Below are positions 36,901 through 44,748 of a stretch of 64,000 nt of DNA, one piece after another. The first letter of the stretch is position 1; every line of letters starts with the position of its first letter. Location: positions 558,001 through 622,000 of the forward strand of contig JAPFFF010000008.1 in the NCBI GenBank assembly GCA_039105265.1. Direction: 5' to 3'. Source of the DNA: Tritrichomonas musculus. Taxonomy: Eukaryota > Parabasalia > Tritrichomonadida > Tritrichomonadidae. The position numbers and the translations under genes are program-made. The notes under the pieces were generated by a model, which ran no database searches, was not told the origin of the DNA, and worked only from the letters and a program-made list of their open reading frames with translations.

Positions 36901-38978
36901 GATTAATTAAAGCGGTTGAAACAAATGATATTGACATTGTTAACTTGATTTTAAAATATAGAAATAAACCTTCTTTTATTAATAAAAAATCACCAAAAGG
37001 AACAGCTTTAAACATTGCTGTTTCAAATAATAATTTGTCAATTGTTGAAAGGCTTCTTTCACTTCCTGGAATCAATCCAAGCATTTATTGTTCATCCAAT
37101 GAAACACCTTTAATTAAGGCCATTATTAACCTTAATTTGGAGATCATAAATAAAATTATTGCTTTTTATGGAAATGATAATCCAGATCTAAAATGGCAAC
37201 TTGAAAAGGCAATTGATTACATTCTTATTCATAATGAAAATGATTCAAATAAAGAAAAAAATAAAAAGTCAATGATTTTATATCGTCTTTTGGAGATCAA
37301 ATGTATTGATTTGAATCATCATTTTGATGATTTTACTCTTCTTACTTATGCTTGTAGTGTGAATGATATTGATCTTGTTAGATATCTTTTGCAATTTGAT
37401 TCCATTGATGTAAATTTATATGAACCAACAAAAGGTAACACTCCACTTATCATTGCTGTTCAAAACAACAATTTTGACATTGTTAAACTTCTTATTGAAA
37501 CACCTAAGACAGACATAAACATGATGAATTATTATGATCAAACAGCCTTGATTATTGCTGTTATTAATCATTTTGATAACTTAATTGATCTTTTATTAAA
37601 TGATGACAAATTTGATCCTGAAGAAAGCAAACTTAATTATTCATTCTTTATATCATCCGGTGAAACTTCAAAGAGATTAATAGCATCAGCAAAATCACTT
37701 GATGTTAATTATAGATTATCGAGACATTTGAAAAATAATTTAACATATGAAAATTATATGGAACAGTTTAAGAAAGACAATCTTACAAAAGAGAAGAAAG
37801 AAACTGTTGAGTTTTATCAACCAATTAATAAATATGGAACAGCTTTAACAAATGCTGTTGATGATAATAATATTGATATGATTGATCTAATTATAAATCA
37901 TTCATCTTTTGATAAAAATAAGTCTTTGATTGATGTTGCTATAGCGAAAGCTGTTTATTCAAATAATGTTGAAATCATGCGAAAATTGCTTGAATTAAAT
38001 AATAATGATATAAACATCTTCGATACTGATGGAAATAATCTTTTGAAATATGCAGTAATGAATGAAAATGAAGAAGTTTTACTTGAACTTTTAAATAACG
38101 AAAACTTTGATTCAAAGAAATTTAATCTTGTACAAGCATTCGTTGATTCTTACTCAATTCATAATAATGATAAAAACATCATCATTGATGAAAATACATT
38201 CTCACTCATAAATATTCAAATGGAGAAAATATTAAAAGATAATGATTTTATAAATAATAACATAGCTAATATGAAATCTCCAATGAATGTAATGAATATA
38301 TTATATAATTATGATCTTCAACATGATCATTTAATTGATTTTTCAAATTTGTTATCAAATGGAAAATCATTCTTTACTTCAATTTATACTCAGTCTGAGT
38401 TTGTTGGTGACATTGTTAACTTCTTTTTGGCAAATGGTTGTGATCCAAATAAACCAGATAAATTTAATGTTTATCCACTTGAATATGCAATCAATAAAAA
38501 TTCAAATGTTTTCGTTATGAATTTAATGAATTCAAATCAAATTGATTATTCAGTTGAAATTCGTTCGACTGAAAGTGTCACATTGGTTACTGAATATAAA
38601 TATCTATTGCAAAGCATAAATAGAGAAGAGAATAAAAAAATTCCAAATGATGTTAAAGGTATCACATTTTTGCATTTGGCTGTGATTTCTTCATCTTCAA
38701 TTCTGAATCAATTTTTGATTAGAAATGTCATTGATGTTAATGTGAAAAATAGTTTGAGTGAAACTCCATTGATTATTGCATGTAAAAATAGGAAAAAAGA
38801 CTGTATTCGTATGCTTTTCCAAGAGGATGATTTGGATTACCTCCATAAAAATAATGAAGGCAAAAATGCACTCGATATTATTGAATGTGTTTCATTAAGA
38901 ATGGGAAATCAATCTAGTGATGATATTGATCAAAATGATAGAAATGAATTTTTGAATCGTTTATTAAGTTATGTTTAA
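33903..38978 (+). CDS. Large BTB-like plus ankyrin-repeat protein
   Basis: Host protein of 1691 aa. Residues about 60-160 and 175-285 look like two BTB-like folds in a row (SSVISKQLRDNP with a VLKKIESLFLGKTV helix; then NKFGIYSSIVIRQTFERDP with FQLICDLFNFESI). The middle, about 550-700, has the ankyrin-related DUF3447 look (INYAAAYGSLKCFKYLL, FEYAVYGGNVEIIKII). Many ankyrin repeats follow, best seen as GTALNIAVSNNNLSIVERLL, TPLIIAVQNNNFDIVKLLI, TLLTYACSVNDIDLVRYLL and, near the end, TFLHLAVISSSSILNQFL and TPLIIACKNRKKDCIRMLF. BTB plus ankyrin suggests a protein-interaction scaffold, perhaps a ubiquitin-ligase adaptor as in other eukaryotes (inference). The stop reads TAAA, the trichomonad 3' signal. 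Confidence 0.87.
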   Translation: MAFFGNRQKKNEICFIRSPDKSVKSFRYFENARVLRVVEKFNSQSLSLFDEASSKYIFNIFEHIPRLFTITTNSESCQFNIEILTNASSVISKQLRDNPDNLSFHIDIKDEEKVLKKIESLFLGKTVIFDEDELPISHKITKALNLVNCPNFMKPESLKQPYESMPYIDSKNNRLSVEIDTENFNEFIKSPSLQTFVIKTKKRSYNCNKFGIYSSIVIRQTFERDPTTVIFEYDFDDEFNEFQLICDLFNFESIKMTKNNMETLKFLADDLKIIEIADVLNKYIGFSEKVSRTIDDKQKMINKIDDIFDLLYNIDEKTVGTVARAIVDSEWSKTIEKVQELAAFILQVIKSGFLLHNSILDLLIHLNGESSNTNKLEILLPFVSQQLILSSFKVSSGVPQLFERNEFDIDEDKRMTNYAFIYKLIKNGFIQKDEIISIFKNNRDYNEFNNPMTVWFLPEIYQIYPDILEKIRTYDPTKDDEYGDDDFNTSGLMQVTEKQFFDFQTIRSFFLSYLPDKIEQYEQLRDLDGPSDKLTKALRIDDVDTFQAMISNIEFDITKSYVPFNLFESLLSNGTINYINYAAAYGSLKCFKYLLLNHLTINKFTFEYAVYGGNVEIIKIIEQHQKFLDEDIERKFTKPKKKRFGNPRLFRNRYADTGNKITRSLGSTLYYKSNPFHQERIDLLNDEIIPSIILHKNDLFDWIFEHKLEVYNKKKNSLYPLLFCSVENGNSHSFIEVIENGCELKNYQIQDLIRSASKHGFYHIVQLLFDFIPDQFRVDDYPVESSVNFGNLSIFKLFVKCMNQGNFLNLLTTAIDRDYINIIHYYFETLAGNEFLITKESIYAPIKEAVCKKNNDIFNYLIENIEQKYPEILVNFTFYDQLVIEACKHKNIEASKKLTDLILRDNSQKDFTNLFVFAADSDCIDLCKYFIDKKASINYKKISASVSELSSINEELFLLIESDSHDAKERIFDCIEEAISKKNQNLVEYLLKNDAPCVNGLIKAVETNDIDIVNLILKYRNKPSFINKKSPKGTALNIAVSNNNLSIVERLLSLPGINPSIYCSSNETPLIKAIINLNLEIINKIIAFYGNDNPDLKWQLEKAIDYILIHNENDSNKEKNKKSMILYRLLEIKCIDLNHHFDDFTLLTYACSVNDIDLVRYLLQFDSIDVNLYEPTKGNTPLIIAVQNNNFDIVKLLIETPKTDINMMNYYDQTALIIAVINHFDNLIDLLLNDDKFDPEESKLNYSFFISSGETSKRLIASAKSLDVNYRLSRHLKNNLTYENYMEQFKKDNLTKEKKETVEFYQPINKYGTALTNAVDDNNIDMIDLIINHSSFDKNKSLIDVAIAKAVYSNNVEIMRKLLELNNNDINIFDTDGNNLLKYAVMNENEEVLLELLNNENFDSKKFNLVQAFVDSYSIHNNDKNIIIDENTFSLINIQMEKILKDNDFINNNIANMKSPMNVMNILYNYDLQHDHLIDFSNLLSNGKSFFTSIYTQSEFVGDIVNFFLANGCDPNKPDKFNVYPLEYAINKNSNVFVMNLMNSNQIDYSVEIRSTESVTLVTEYKYLLQSINREENKKIPNDVKGITFLHLAVISSSSILNQFLIRNVIDVNVKNSLSETPLIIACKNRKKDCIRMLFQEDDLDYLHKNNEGKNALDIIECVSLRMGNQSSDDIDQNDRNEFLNRLLSYV

Positions 38979-39235
38979 ATGTAAAATGATTATCATTAAA
39001 CATTTTCTTTATAAAAAGTTGTGATTTATTATTTAATGTTTGAGAATAAATAGGCCTTATTTTTTTTACATCACAATAGGGATGGGAAACGGGCACCAGG
39101 CTGGCAATGGGCCCGAAATAAACGTACTGCCGGGGCATGGCCGGGGCAAATTTACGGGCAAAACGGTTATTTACAGTAGTGTATAGGTGGCGCGTAGTCG
39201 GGTCAGATACGAAAATGGTCGAAAATGGCCCTTAA
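38979..39235. other. 3' flank of the ankyrin gene and left part of a GC-rich island
   Basis: The first ~100 bases are AT-rich. At 39049-39075 lies a 27-base sequence, ATAGGCCTTATT through ACATCACAA, that recurs at 41899-41925 inside the transposon. From 39078 the base composition changes sharply to GC-rich (GGGAAACGGGCACCAGGCTG, GCCGGGGCATGGCCGGGGC) up to the TTAA at 39232. The matching right part of the island is at 43377-43512 on the other side of the transposon. No gene is recognised. Confidence 0.5.
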
Positions 39236-39251
39236 GGGGGACGTTTCTGAG
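39236..39251 (+). repeat. Left inverted repeat of the TTAA transposon
   Basis: GGGGGACGTTTCTGAG, the exact reverse complement of 43357-43372. Pairing stops after these 16 bases. TTAA lies immediately outside. Confidence 0.93.
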
Positions 39252-39654
39252 GACTCATAGAATCTTATTATTGGCCTTAAAAATTAAAGAAATTGATCGT
39301 TTTTGTCTTCAATTTTGAAATGGAAATAAGAACATAATAAATGATTTTTATAGAACATATTTTTTAAAATATTAACTTAATTAAATTATCTATAAATTGA
39401 TGGGAACAAATTTTTTAATAATCGTTTTAAAATTAAAATATTCATATTTTGATATATGATTGCTCATTATTTAGTTTATATCCATATAAATTTTGTATTT
39501 ACTCAAAAATCGTTCTCATCAATTTATTATAAATTTGATTTTATATCATAATTTAAAAAATGGGTTTTAATACGTTTATATTTATTAAGTTATTTTCACT
39601 TTTCGTTTAGTATTAGTTAGAAACGATCATTTTCAATTCATTTTTACTACTTGC

Positions 39655-40830
39655 ATGGTTAGACCAAAGAATCTAGCTCAAAAAAGATCCAAAAATTTAA
39701 ATAATGGAAAAAATAATTATAAAAATATAGCAACATCACCAATTCCTCAAAAAAAAACAGAAGATTCAGAAAAATTTTTCAATTTTGATATTAGGAAAAT
39801 TGTTTTAGCTACTCTTGCTTCAGGATATACATATATTACTGCATTTTTATTTTTATCGTTATTAACAGGATATATTATAAACAAAAAAGATTTTTATAAA
39901 ACACAATCAGAATTTGGAAAATTAATTGATGATGAAAGTCAAGTACAATTAAAAAATATTCAGCATTCTTTAAAAAATAATATTATTATTGGAATTGACG
40001 GAGCCTGGAATCATGTTAGGCAAGCGTCTTGTTGCATTGTAACGATGATCGATATTATGACAAATAAAATCATCGATTACGAAATCGTCGAATTACCTAA
40101 ACAATACGTAAAAGGAAATGCCAATACAGCATCAAAAAATTTAGAGGCAATAGGAGTAAGAAGATTGGCAATGAGATGGAAAGATGACAAAAGAATTGTC
40201 GGGTATGTCCATGACAACGATGGAACCACTAGGAAAATATTTAGAGATTTGGGATGGAAAATAAACGAGTATCTGGACTATGGACACTCAATAAAAGCAA
40301 CTTCTAGAATTGTTAGAAATTTTGTGAACAAAAATCCTGAATTTGAAGAAATAGGGATATCTTTAGGAAAATGGCTAATTTCAATTTTAAAATCAAATTA
40401 TAGTTCAGATTATAAATTACAATTATTGTTAAATAGTTTTCTTCATTATAACAATGCACACACATTCTGTAAACACACAAAATTTTATTTTAAGAAATAC
40501 ACTTTTTCAGAAAAAAGTATAGAAAAACATAAATTTTTTTTTAAAAAAACAAGTTCATATGGATACAAAGTTAACAGCATGATAACTTCCCAGGCAGTTG
40601 AATCTTTTAATGCTTTTAAATCTCATTTTGCCCAAAAATCATTAAAATTTGCTACCTCAACGAAAATTAGATATCAAATTGCATCACTTTTTTGGAATGA
40701 TAAAACATGGCCTTTTGATTTTACACATAACAGACTTAATTTAAATGAAAATAATGAATATGTAAAGCAATTATACAAAAACTTAGTCGAACCTGATTGC
40801 AAAAAAATATCGTTGTACAAGAGATTTTAA
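39655..40830 (+). CDS. DDE-type transposase, Kolobok-like
   Basis: Protein of 391 aa, open from ATG to a TAAA stop. The likely catalytic residues are Asp115 in GIDGAWNH, Asp187 in YVHDNDGTTRKIF and Glu316 in SQAVESFNAF, with LDYGHSIKAT (Asp208, His211) between them, an RNase H-like layout shared by Mutator and Kolobok transposases. The N-terminal region (ATLASGYTY, then KKDFYKTQSEFGKLIDDE) also fits the Kolobok pattern, in which a small helical domain precedes the first Asp. The first 40 residues are basic, as expected for DNA binding. It lies inside the element with TTAA ends, which supports Kolobok over Mutator, since Mutator elements make 8-11 base duplications. Superfamily assignment is inferred without a profile search. 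Confidence 0.75.
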   Translation: MVRPKNLAQKRSKNLNNGKNNYKNIATSPIPQKKTEDSEKFFNFDIRKIVLATLASGYTYITAFLFLSLLTGYIINKKDFYKTQSEFGKLIDDESQVQLKNIQHSLKNNIIIGIDGAWNHVRQASCCIVTMIDIMTNKIIDYEIVELPKQYVKGNANTASKNLEAIGVRRLAMRWKDDKRIVGYVHDNDGTTRKIFRDLGWKINEYLDYGHSIKATSRIVRNFVNKNPEFEEIGISLGKWLISILKSNYSSDYKLQLLLNSFLHYNNAHTFCKHTKFYFKKYTFSEKSIEKHKFFFKKTSSYGYKVNSMITSQAVESFNAFKSHFAQKSLKFATSTKIRYQIASLFWNDKTWPFDFTHNRLNLNENNEYVKQLYKNLVEPDCKKISLYKRF

Positions 40831-40943
40831 AGATTCCAAAAATAAAAAAAGAAATAAAGAATGATATAAAAATAACAAGACTGATAAGAAGAATAGTCCT
40901 TATCAATACAAAGGTAAGAAAAAAACTTTAAAAGAATTATTTA
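40831..40943. other. 3' flank of the transposase gene
   Basis: A/T-rich, non-coding sequence from the TAAA stop of the transposase to the left arm of the nested inverted-repeat element. Confidence 0.4.
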
Positions 40944-42725
40944 ATTACCCCGTAAAATATTGAATTTTTAGAATTGCGGGGACGATAGGAATAAACGAAT
41001 AGTGACAACTTAACTTTTTCTATAAGTAGTGAAAAATCCATAAAAGTGACAAATTAATTTTTTATTAGATGTATTTATTTTTTTTCTAAATTTATAGGTT
41101 AAGAGCTTTTCTGTATCAAACTATTTCACTTAAACTAATATGCTTATAATTGAAACAAAGGCAGAAGAGTTCATTTTCCACTGCAGCAAATGGCGATATC
41201 TCAAAACTCAGTAGAAAAGAATCCGGCTCATGTCACACGCATTAAGGCATTCCCGCGGAAAGATCCTCAATTCCGCGAGAGCTTTGCTCACTTTTTTTCC
41301 ACTGCAGCAAATGATGATATATCAAGATTCATTAAAAAAAAATAAAAATATTTTAATATATGATTTTATTATTACCTTTAGTTGAATGATGACTTTTAAT
41401 AATACTTATCATCATATCTTTTAGAAATGAAATCATCATATATGATTTATTATTCACATTTCATCATTATTAAAATTTTATGTCCACCTTTTTAAATAAT
41501 TTCTTATATAAATAAAATATTAAATCAAAATATATTAAAAGATATTAAAATATCTGTTTGCATAATCAAATATATCTACATTATATCGGTGTAATTTTTC
41601 AAAAGGATTAAACTTTTTCTGTACTATTATAAAAAGCATTCAAAAAACTAAAACTAAAAATTCTTTATATTTTCTTTTTTTAATAATATAAATGATAAAT
41701 ATATTTATAAATAAAACTAACTGCATATTCAAAATATTCAAAAAAAATTGAAAATCAAAAAATATCAAAATGATCATTTTGGTGAGAAATAAAATAAATA
41801 GTTTTATCTAATGTTTAAAAAGAACACGCCAATTATAACAAAACTTGTCAATCTTATTGCTTATAATTGACTGTATATCTGAAAAAATTCAGATATTTAT
41901 AGGCCTTATTTTTTTTACATCACAAATACTATAAACGTCTTTTTAACGTCTTTTTTCGTAAAATAACGATTTTTTGATTTGTAGTATTAATAAAACTTTT
42001 TGAATGCGAATAATTTTTTTTTATTTTATGAAGAATCAAAAACAATATTATTTAATTTGAAAAACATTTTACTATTTTATCTTTTTATTTTTAAATTATT
42101 TAAAACATTTTTAATATAAAAAAATAATTGTAGATCAAGATAAAAATAAAAAACTAATATCGAGAAAATAACGTATTTACAATTGTAATTACAATTGTAA
42201 TTTTTAAACGGACAAGTTGTATACAATTGTAAATACAAAAACCAAGGCTTAGATATTTAATTGCTTTTTTTGAAACTCAATACAGAAAAAAAGTTCTTTT
42301 CACTTTTTACATATAAATATCAATTATACTAGTCAAATTATCAATACTTTAATAAAGAAGAAATGGCCGATTTCAAAGCGGGAGAAAAATATTCAAAATT
42401 CAATTATATTTTTAAAATTAAACAATTATGCAAATGTCATATATTTATTCCTCATGAAATAAAAAAAATTATTTTTTATGGCAATAGCTCAATTTTGTTT
42501 TCACAATGAGATAAATCCAAAATATATGAAAAAAAATCGATTTAACGTACATAAACGTATGAAAAATATAACCACATAAACTTTTTCAAAACGAAAACTT
42601 TTTAAATACAAAAAATTAAATTCAATTAGACCATTCAAATTTATTTTTTATCAATAAATTGAGAGTTTTTATTAATTGACATTTTATCCCCGCAATTCTA
42701 AAAATTCAATATTTTACGGGGTAAT
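40944..42725. mobile_element. Non-coding inverted-repeat element flanked by TA, nested in the Kolobok-like transposon
   Basis: Arms 40944-40982 and 42687-42725 are perfect 39-base inverted repeats (ATTACCCCGTAAAATATTG onward). Both arms contain TA just outside CCCCG, so the element proper may be CCCCG to CGGGG (40948-42721, 1774 bases) with TA target duplication, as in Tc1/mariner elements. No protein of convincing length is coded inside. The centre includes a GC-richer patch near 41214-41290 and a pair of related 30-base sequences (TTTTCCACTGCAGCAAAT) at 41174 and 41295. It may be a non-autonomous element or the hollowed remains of one. Alternatively, the arms belong to the host transposon itself. 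Confidence 0.7.
41174..41325. repeat. Imperfect direct repeat around CCACTGCAGCAAAT
   Basis: TTTTCCACTGCAGCAAATGG at 41174 and TTTTCCACTGCAGCAAATGA at 41295, each followed by a similar GATAT-TCAA block, about 121 bases apart. Between them is the most GC-rich patch of the nested element (CATTCCCGCGGAAAGATCC). Possibly part of a binding-site array or a small duplication. Confidence 0.7.
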
Positions 42726-43356
42726 AAAAAAAATATTTTAAAATTTAATATTGGTTTTATTTATTAATCGTAATAAAAATTATTGTTGAATTATTCATTG
42801 TTGACTTTATGTTTGATAAAAAATTTATAAGATATTGTTGTCTGAAAAAATTCTTAAAATAACAAAAAAAATGCATTAAATTATATTTTTTTAATAATAT
42901 TTTGAGTTTTATAATCCAAAACACATTTTTCATAAATTCGAAATTCAATTCTTAAAATTTAATCATCAATATCTGAACAAAACCTTATTCAAACTTTTGT
43001 AGACATCCAACTTCCTTGTATAAGATGGTTTAAATGGAGAAAAAATTTACAGAATATTAAATTTACATATTCGCTAAAAAAATGCGAGTTCAAGATTAGA
43101 TATTGAAATATAATACAAAGGTTTGAGTTATAAAAATAATTAAATGCTAAAAAAAAATCAAAATCTTTGATAAAAGCTTAAGATTTGGATAAATAATCGG
43201 CATCATAATTTTTTTTTGAAAAATATTACTATTTGCGACTAAAAATCATGTTTCAGTTGAATATTTTGTCGATAATATTTTTGAATTATTGCTTTAAATC
43301 AGTTTTTTAGTTCTTTTCTTTAAAAATTTTGGCTAGTCATTTTATGACCATTTATG
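42726..43356. other. AT-rich right part of the TTAA transposon
   Basis: No gene recognised. A short minus-strand open frame at 42757-42948 codes only Lys/Asn/Phe-rich sequence expected by chance in such DNA. Confidence 0.45.
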
Positions 43357-43372
43357 CTCAGAAACGTCCCCC
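43357..43372 (-). repeat. Right inverted repeat of the TTAA transposon
   Basis: CTCAGAAACGTCCCCC, inverse of 39236-39251, followed at once by TTAA (43373-43376). Confidence 0.93.
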
Positions 43373-43376
43373 TTAA

Positions 43377-43512
43377 ATGGTTAGTTACGAGCATGGAAAC
43401 GCGTTTTTCGAAAGTCCCAAAAAGAGACCCAAATGGGCCTTAAATGACCCGTTTTCAGCACTCCGACGAGGTCACCCCCACCGACGTGACATGTCCATCA
43501 TGTGTTTCTCGA
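43377..43512. other. Right part of the split GC-rich island
   Basis: About 136 bases with roughly balanced base composition (CACTCCGACGAGGTCACCCC), unlike the surrounding AT-rich DNA. It ends exactly where the left end of Polinton element 2 begins (flank TCGAGT). Together with 39078-39235 it was probably continuous before the TTAA transposon landed. No gene or RNA is recognised in either half. Confidence 0.5.
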
Positions 43513-43797
43513 GTAGTATATACGAGTCGGTTTCCGCTGGGGCTGGCACCCCACGCGTCAACACGAACTCGTCATAAAAGAAAAGAAAAAGAAAAGAAAA
43601 AAGAAAAAAGAAAAGAAAAGAAAAGAAAAAAATATTCTTGTTCTCACTACTGCTCCCCATCAATGAAACGGCACAGGGGCCCCACCCCTAATTCCCACCC
43701 ACCCACCTCAACGCCTACTATCAATGAAACGGCACAGGTACCCCACCCCACAACCGCCCATCTATGAAACGGCACAGGTACCTGCCCCGAGAATCTC
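43513..43797. repeat. Left terminal inverted repeat of element 2
   Basis: About 285 bases beginning AGTATATACG and ending GAGAATCTC. Order: 60 unique GC-rich bases, a purine tract of AAAAG-type repeats (43576-43631), then three copies of ATGAAACGGCACAGG starting near 43663, 43724 and 43764, separated by C-rich spacers (CCCACCCACCCACC). The right end of element 1 has two copies and a shorter tract. In Polintons such ends serve as replication origins bound by the terminal protein and as integrase substrates. Confidence 0.93.
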
Positions 43798-43821
43798 GTA
43801 CCTATTTCTTTCTATATGTAA

Positions 43822-44106
43822 ATGTCATTTGTACCACTCAAAGGCTTTACTAACGACTATGAGATCCTGAATAGGTACCCCTTTACTATAAGACGTAAGA
43901 GTAATCATTTTATATGCAAAGATGCAAAACATATAAAGGGGTATATTCGTGTATGTCTAAATGGCGACTACTACTTGAAACATGTACTTATAGCAAGACA
44001 GTTCATACCTAATGATGACCCACAACATAAAATAGAGGTAGACCATATCAATAGGAATAGGGCTGACTACCATCTAAGCAACTTAAGATGGGATAACCCC
44101 AACTGA
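43822..44106 (+). CDS. HNH endonuclease (element 2)
   Basis: Copy of the gene at 31-366 of element 1: same NUMOD4-like start and the same VDHINRNRADYHLSNLRW core, so the predicted active site is present. The annotated frame is 94 aa against 111 aa in element 1, and the ending differs; this is counted as one possible break of the element. It starts in the same TAAATG context, about 25 bases from the terminal repeat. Confidence 0.7.
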   Translation: MSFVPLKGFTNDYEILNRYPFTIRRKSNHFICKDAKHIKGYIRVCLNGDYYLKHVLIARQFIPNDDPQHKIEVDHINRNRADYHLSNLRWDNPN

Positions 44107-44135
44107 TAGTAACTATAACAGGGATATGCCCAAAA

Positions 44136-44399
44136 TTATAAATGCGAGGGCAGATTAGATATTTGGTACTCTAAGAACTCAAAGGCAAAATGTTCTATTT
44201 GGTCTATAAATTCCAAATCACCATCTTTCATAATTACATTAAGAATTTCAGGTTCGAAATACTCAGCAGCTAACTCTTTTATCTTATTAATTAAAATACC
44301 ACATACACCCTCATTAGTCTCACATCTATAATCATAGAGGTAAGACACTATTTTATAGAGGATATTCATACGCTCTTTTATGGTCATGTAATAAGCCAT
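44136..44399 (-). CDS. Small conserved hypothetical protein, 87 aa (element 2)
   Basis: Counterpart of 344-607 in element 1 with the same length and about seven amino-acid changes, more than most genes of the element. The retained length despite change suggests the protein is kept. Function unknown. Confidence 0.58.
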   Translation of the reverse strand: MAYYMTIKERMNILYKIVSYLYDYRCETNEGVCGILINKIKELAAEYFEPEILNVIMKDGDLEFIDQIEHFAFEFLEYQISNLPSHL

Positions 44400-44467
44400 T
44401 TATACAGAAATAAAAAAAAATGAAATGAACAATAGAAAAATGTTTAGTCATTTCACTTTTTTCTTTG

Positions 44468-44707
44468 ATGAATATCGATAAGAAGATACGATTGACCACT
44501 GAAATGCTCAACGCTAAAATCATGGATGAAAAGCAAAAGCTTGAAACTTACTTGTTGCTCCAAATTGATCAACTCAACCAACGACTTGATGAGGTTCTTA
44601 ATAGGGTCAACCTGCTATCTTTAAAACTCGATTCTGTCATTGATGACCTTGCAAATATGAAGGTCAACGTTGATGATATCAACAGCAGCCTTGATAACCT
44701 TCATTAA
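44468..44707 (+). CDS. Small coiled-coil protein, present only in element 2
   Basis: From the ATG (MNIDKKIRL) it codes 79 aa that are almost wholly amphipathic helix with heptad-like leucines and isoleucines (QIDQLNQRLDEVLNRVNLLSLKL), so a coiled-coil oligomer is likely. Codon use is less AT-biased than in neighbouring genes. Element 1 has no counterpart between its 87-aa gene and its protease. Function unknown. Confidence 0.6.
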   Translation: MNIDKKIRLTTEMLNAKIMDEKQKLETYLLLQIDQLNQRLDEVLNRVNLLSLKLDSVIDDLANMKVNVDDINSSLDNLH

Positions 44708-44748
44708 TAAACAACATCTTCTTCTTCTTTCTTTTATTTGATTTTTAA

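Larger units (their letters stand above)
39236..43372 (+). mobile_element. DNA transposon with TTAA target duplication, Kolobok-like
   Basis: The ends are perfect 16-base inverted repeats, GGGGGACGTTTCTGAG, directly flanked by TTAA on both sides (39232-39235 and 43373-43376). TTAA duplication is used by the piggyBac and Kolobok superfamilies; the encoded transposase does not resemble piggyBac and has the layout of Kolobok-type enzymes. Total length is 4137 bases, including a nested 1.77-kb inverted-repeat element; without that it would be about 2.4 kb. Intact ends, exact target duplication and an open transposase point to a fairly recent insertion. It landed in a GC-rich island next to the ankyrin gene. 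Confidence 0.85.

Noticed and set aside
39655-40830. piggyBac transposase
   Set aside because: TTAA ends would fit, but the protein lacks the piggyBac layout and its short C-terminal zinc finger; the GIDGAWNH and AVESFN blocks fit Kolobok-type enzymes better.
42757-42948. 63-aa minus-strand open frame in the transposon's right part
   Set aside because: Lys/Phe/Asn-rich sequence expected by chance in very AT-rich DNA; no second copy or homologue in the window.
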